Made by a program: the position numbers and the translations under genes. From Rhodospirillales bacterium (GTDB lineage: Bacteria; Pseudomonadota; Alphaproteobacteria; Reyranellales; Reyranellaceae), in contig WHTW01000020.1 in assembly GCA_009377525.1 (NCBI GenBank), positions 1 to 64,000 of the forward strand: a DNA stretch of 64,000 nucleotides, read 5' to 3'. Below are positions 62,341-64,000 of the stretch, one piece after another. The notes beneath the pieces were generated by a model, which was not told where the DNA came from, searched no databases, and was given only the letters and a program-made list of their open reading frames with translations. The stretch's first letter is position 1, and each line of letters opens with the position of its first letter.

Positions 62341-64000
62341 ATGGCGGAAGCGACAGGGAAGTTCGAGATCGGCGTCGATATCGGCGGCACTTTCACCGAC
62401 GTCGTCTGCCGCGATGCCAAGGGGGCGATGCGTCTCGTCAAGATCCCGACGACACGGCGCAACCCGAGCGCCGGCGTGAAGGCTGCAATGGACTACATGC
62501 AGCGCGAATGGCGCGTGTTGCCGGACGAGATCGTCCGCTTCGTGCACGGCACCACGGTGGCCACCAACGCGGTGATAGAGGCGAAGGGGGCAAAGATCGG
62601 CCTGCTCACGACCGTGGGCTTCAAGGACGTGCTCGAGATCGGCCGCCAGATGCGGCACAAGGTCTATGACCTCGTCCTCAAGCCCGAGACGCCGGTGTTC
62701 CTGGCACCGGGCGCGTTGCGCAAGGAGGTGGGCGAGCGCCTCACGGCCACGGGCGATGTTCTTGTCGCGTTGGACGAGAGCACGGTCGTACGCGCGGTCG
62801 ATGAGCTGGTCGCTGGGGGCGTCGAATCGATCGCGGTCAGCTACCTGTTCTCTTTCCTCAATCCGGCGCATGAGCGGCGGACACGCGAGATCATCGCCGA
62901 TCGCCATCCGCACATCATGGTCTCCCTGTCCTCCGAGGTCGATCCTGCCTTCCGCGAGTACGAGCGCACCTGCGTGACGGCGTTCGACGCCTATATCAAA
63001 CCGGTGGTCGGACGTTATCTCGAGCGGATGGAGCAGGATCTGGCGGAGGACGGCGTCCAGACGCCGCTTCAGATCATGCAGTCCCGCGGCGGTATCAGCT
63101 CCTCCACCATCGCCCGGCAGCGCCCGGTGCGGCTCTTCCTGTCGGGCCCCGCAGCCGGCGTCATCGGTGGCCTGGAGGTCGGCCGCGCGGCAGGGATCGA
63201 AGATCTGATCACTGTCGATATCGGCGGGACGAGCTGCGACATCGCCCTGATCAGCCGCGGCCAACCGCTCATCCGTGGCGAGGGCGAGATCAGCGGATAT
63301 TCGGTACGCGTGCCGATGGTCGATGTGAACGCGATCGGCTCGGGCGGCGGGTCGATCGCGTGGATAGATGGCGCCGGCTCGCTGCGCGTCGGGCCCGAGT
63401 CGGCGGGCTCGGAGCCTGGTCCCGCCTGCTACGGCCGTGGCGGCGAGCGGGCGACGGTAACCGATGCATCGGTCGTCCTCGGCTACATCAATCCGGATTA
63501 TTTCGCGGCCGGTTCGCTGAAACTCTCGCCGGACCTCGCGCGCCAGACGATCGAAAAGACGATCGCGCGTCCGCTTGGCGTCAGCCTCGAACATGCGGCG
63601 CTGGGCATCCATCGGGTGCTCAATGCCCAGATGGCGGAAGCGATCCGGCTCGTCTCGATCGGCCGCGGTATCGATCCCCGTGGTTACACGCTCCTGCCGC
63701 TGGGCGGCGGCGGGCCGCTCCATGCGACCGCGCTGGCGCGCGAACTGGGCATCCGGCGGATCGCCGTGCCGCCGCATCCGGGCGTGCTGTCGGCGACAGG
63801 CCTGCTCTTTGCCCCGATCGAGCATGAGAGTTCCGTGGCCTTTCCACGGCCGCTCGCAGGCCTCGAGTGGTCGGAGGTGGAGCGGGCCCTCGCCGACCGC
63901 GACCAGGCTTGCGCCAGGCTGATGCGGAGCGAGGGCGTGCCCGTCGCGGCCACGCAAATCTTCTACTTCGCCGATGTCTGCTACGTCGGGCAGTCCTACC
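62341..64000 (+). CDS. hyuA: Hydantoinase/oxoprolinase subunit A (third copy, partial)
   Basis: 553 codons from ATG 62341 without a stop, running off the right edge. FEIGVDIGGTFTDVV, FVHGTTVATNAVIEAKGAKIGL, FLSGPAAGVIGG, ITVDIGGTSCDIAL and GSGGGSIAWID mark it as HyuA, and it appears intact as far as seen. Missing are about 130-150 residues. It is divergent from the serine hydrolase across 172 bases, and a hyuB partner is expected beyond the window. Confidence 0.92.
   Translation, partial: MAEATGKFEIGVDIGGTFTDVVCRDAKGAMRLVKIPTTRRNPSAGVKAAMDYMQREWRVLPDEIVRFVHGTTVATNAVIEAKGAKIGLLTTVGFKDVLEIGRQMRHKVYDLVLKPETPVFLAPGALRKEVGERLTATGDVLVALDESTVVRAVDELVAGGVESIAVSYLFSFLNPAHERRTREIIADRHPHIMVSLSSEVDPAFREYERTCVTAFDAYIKPVVGRYLERMEQDLAEDGVQTPLQIMQSRGGISSSTIARQRPVRLFLSGPAAGVIGGLEVGRAAGIEDLITVDIGGTSCDIALISRGQPLIRGEGEISGYSVRVPMVDVNAIGSGGGSIAWIDGAGSLRVGPESAGSEPGPACYGRGGERATVTDASVVLGYINPDYFAAGSLKLSPDLARQTIEKTIARPLGVSLEHAALGIHRVLNAQMAEAIRLVSIGRGIDPRGYTLLPLGGGGPLHATALARELGIRRIAVPPHPGVLSATGLLFAPIEHESSVAFPRPLAGLEWSEVERALADRDQACARLMRSEGVPVAATQIFYFADVCYVGQSY

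Noticed and set aside
1-64000. tRNA or rRNA genes
   Set aside because: No cloverleaf with a T-arm consensus and no rRNA-like conserved stretch was seen by eye; a dedicated scan would be needed to exclude a missed tRNA.

Overview
The window is dense, GC-rich DNA from an alphaproteobacterium. The best fit is a soil or plant-associated lineage such as the Reyranella/Rhodospirillales or Bradyrhizobium-like groups. The evidence is a complete C30 hopanoid cluster in the alphaproteobacterial order, an EipB-like envelope protein, a YcjX/YcjF-type pair, three hydantoinase/oxoprolinase A genes and many single-gene catabolic enzymes. The genus cannot be fixed from the sequence alone. No rRNA, tRNA, CRISPR array, transposase or phage gene was recognised.

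Region 1 (1-22.5 kb) is a patchwork of small catabolic units: two TauD-like dioxygenases (one frameshifted), two SDR/hydrolase genes, a metallo-hydrolase, a LLM-type monooxygenase with an MFS transporter, an amidohydrolase, and a first hyuA-hyuB pair. Between them lie a zinc-protease-like gene, a methyltransferase with a regulatory domain, a truncated LVIVD-repeat gene, and a DUF697 membrane protein next to a YcjX-type P-loop NTPase.

Region 2 (23.5-39.2 kb) is the core of the window, a hopanoid lipid island. A leftward chain hpnA-hpnB-hpnC-hpnD-hpnE-shc-hpnG is coupled throughout by 1-4 base overlaps or a 3-base gap. It meets a rightward ispH-hpnH pair whose end overlaps hpnG by 78 bases. A third, leftward unit carries dxs, hpnN and an EipB-like gene. 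Dxs and IspH supply isoprenoid precursors, HpnC/D/E make squalene, Shc cyclises it, HpnH adds adenosine and HpnG removes adenine, and HpnN moves hopanoids to the outer membrane. A diiron ferritin-like gene (frameshifted) lies upstream of hpnA.

Region 3 (40.5-48.5 kb) is mixed: a Rieske oxygenase, a fused adenylate-cyclase/FHA protein, dgoK followed by a doubly truncated dgoA, a large DUF4157 protein carrying a PD-(D/E)xK-like motif and a hydrophobic alanine-rich tail, a cyclase remnant, and a secreted M23 peptidase.

Region 4 (48.7-61 kb) is one rightward catabolic operon. An IclR regulator with a perfect inverted repeat over its own start codon precedes hyuA, hyuB, an SDR, a NodB-like cyclic-amide hydrolase candidate and a complete peptide-type ABC importer (binding protein, two permeases, two ATPases). 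A Tat-type serine hydrolase converges on it, and a third hyuA runs off the right edge.

A family of about 128-base double-hairpin repeats (five full-size copies, plus truncated pieces) is scattered through the first 24 kb. Its hairpins co-vary between copies, and in five of seven sites its end coincides with the TAG stop codon of the neighbouring gene. Several genes carry single-base frameshifts, which may be real decay or assembly error.
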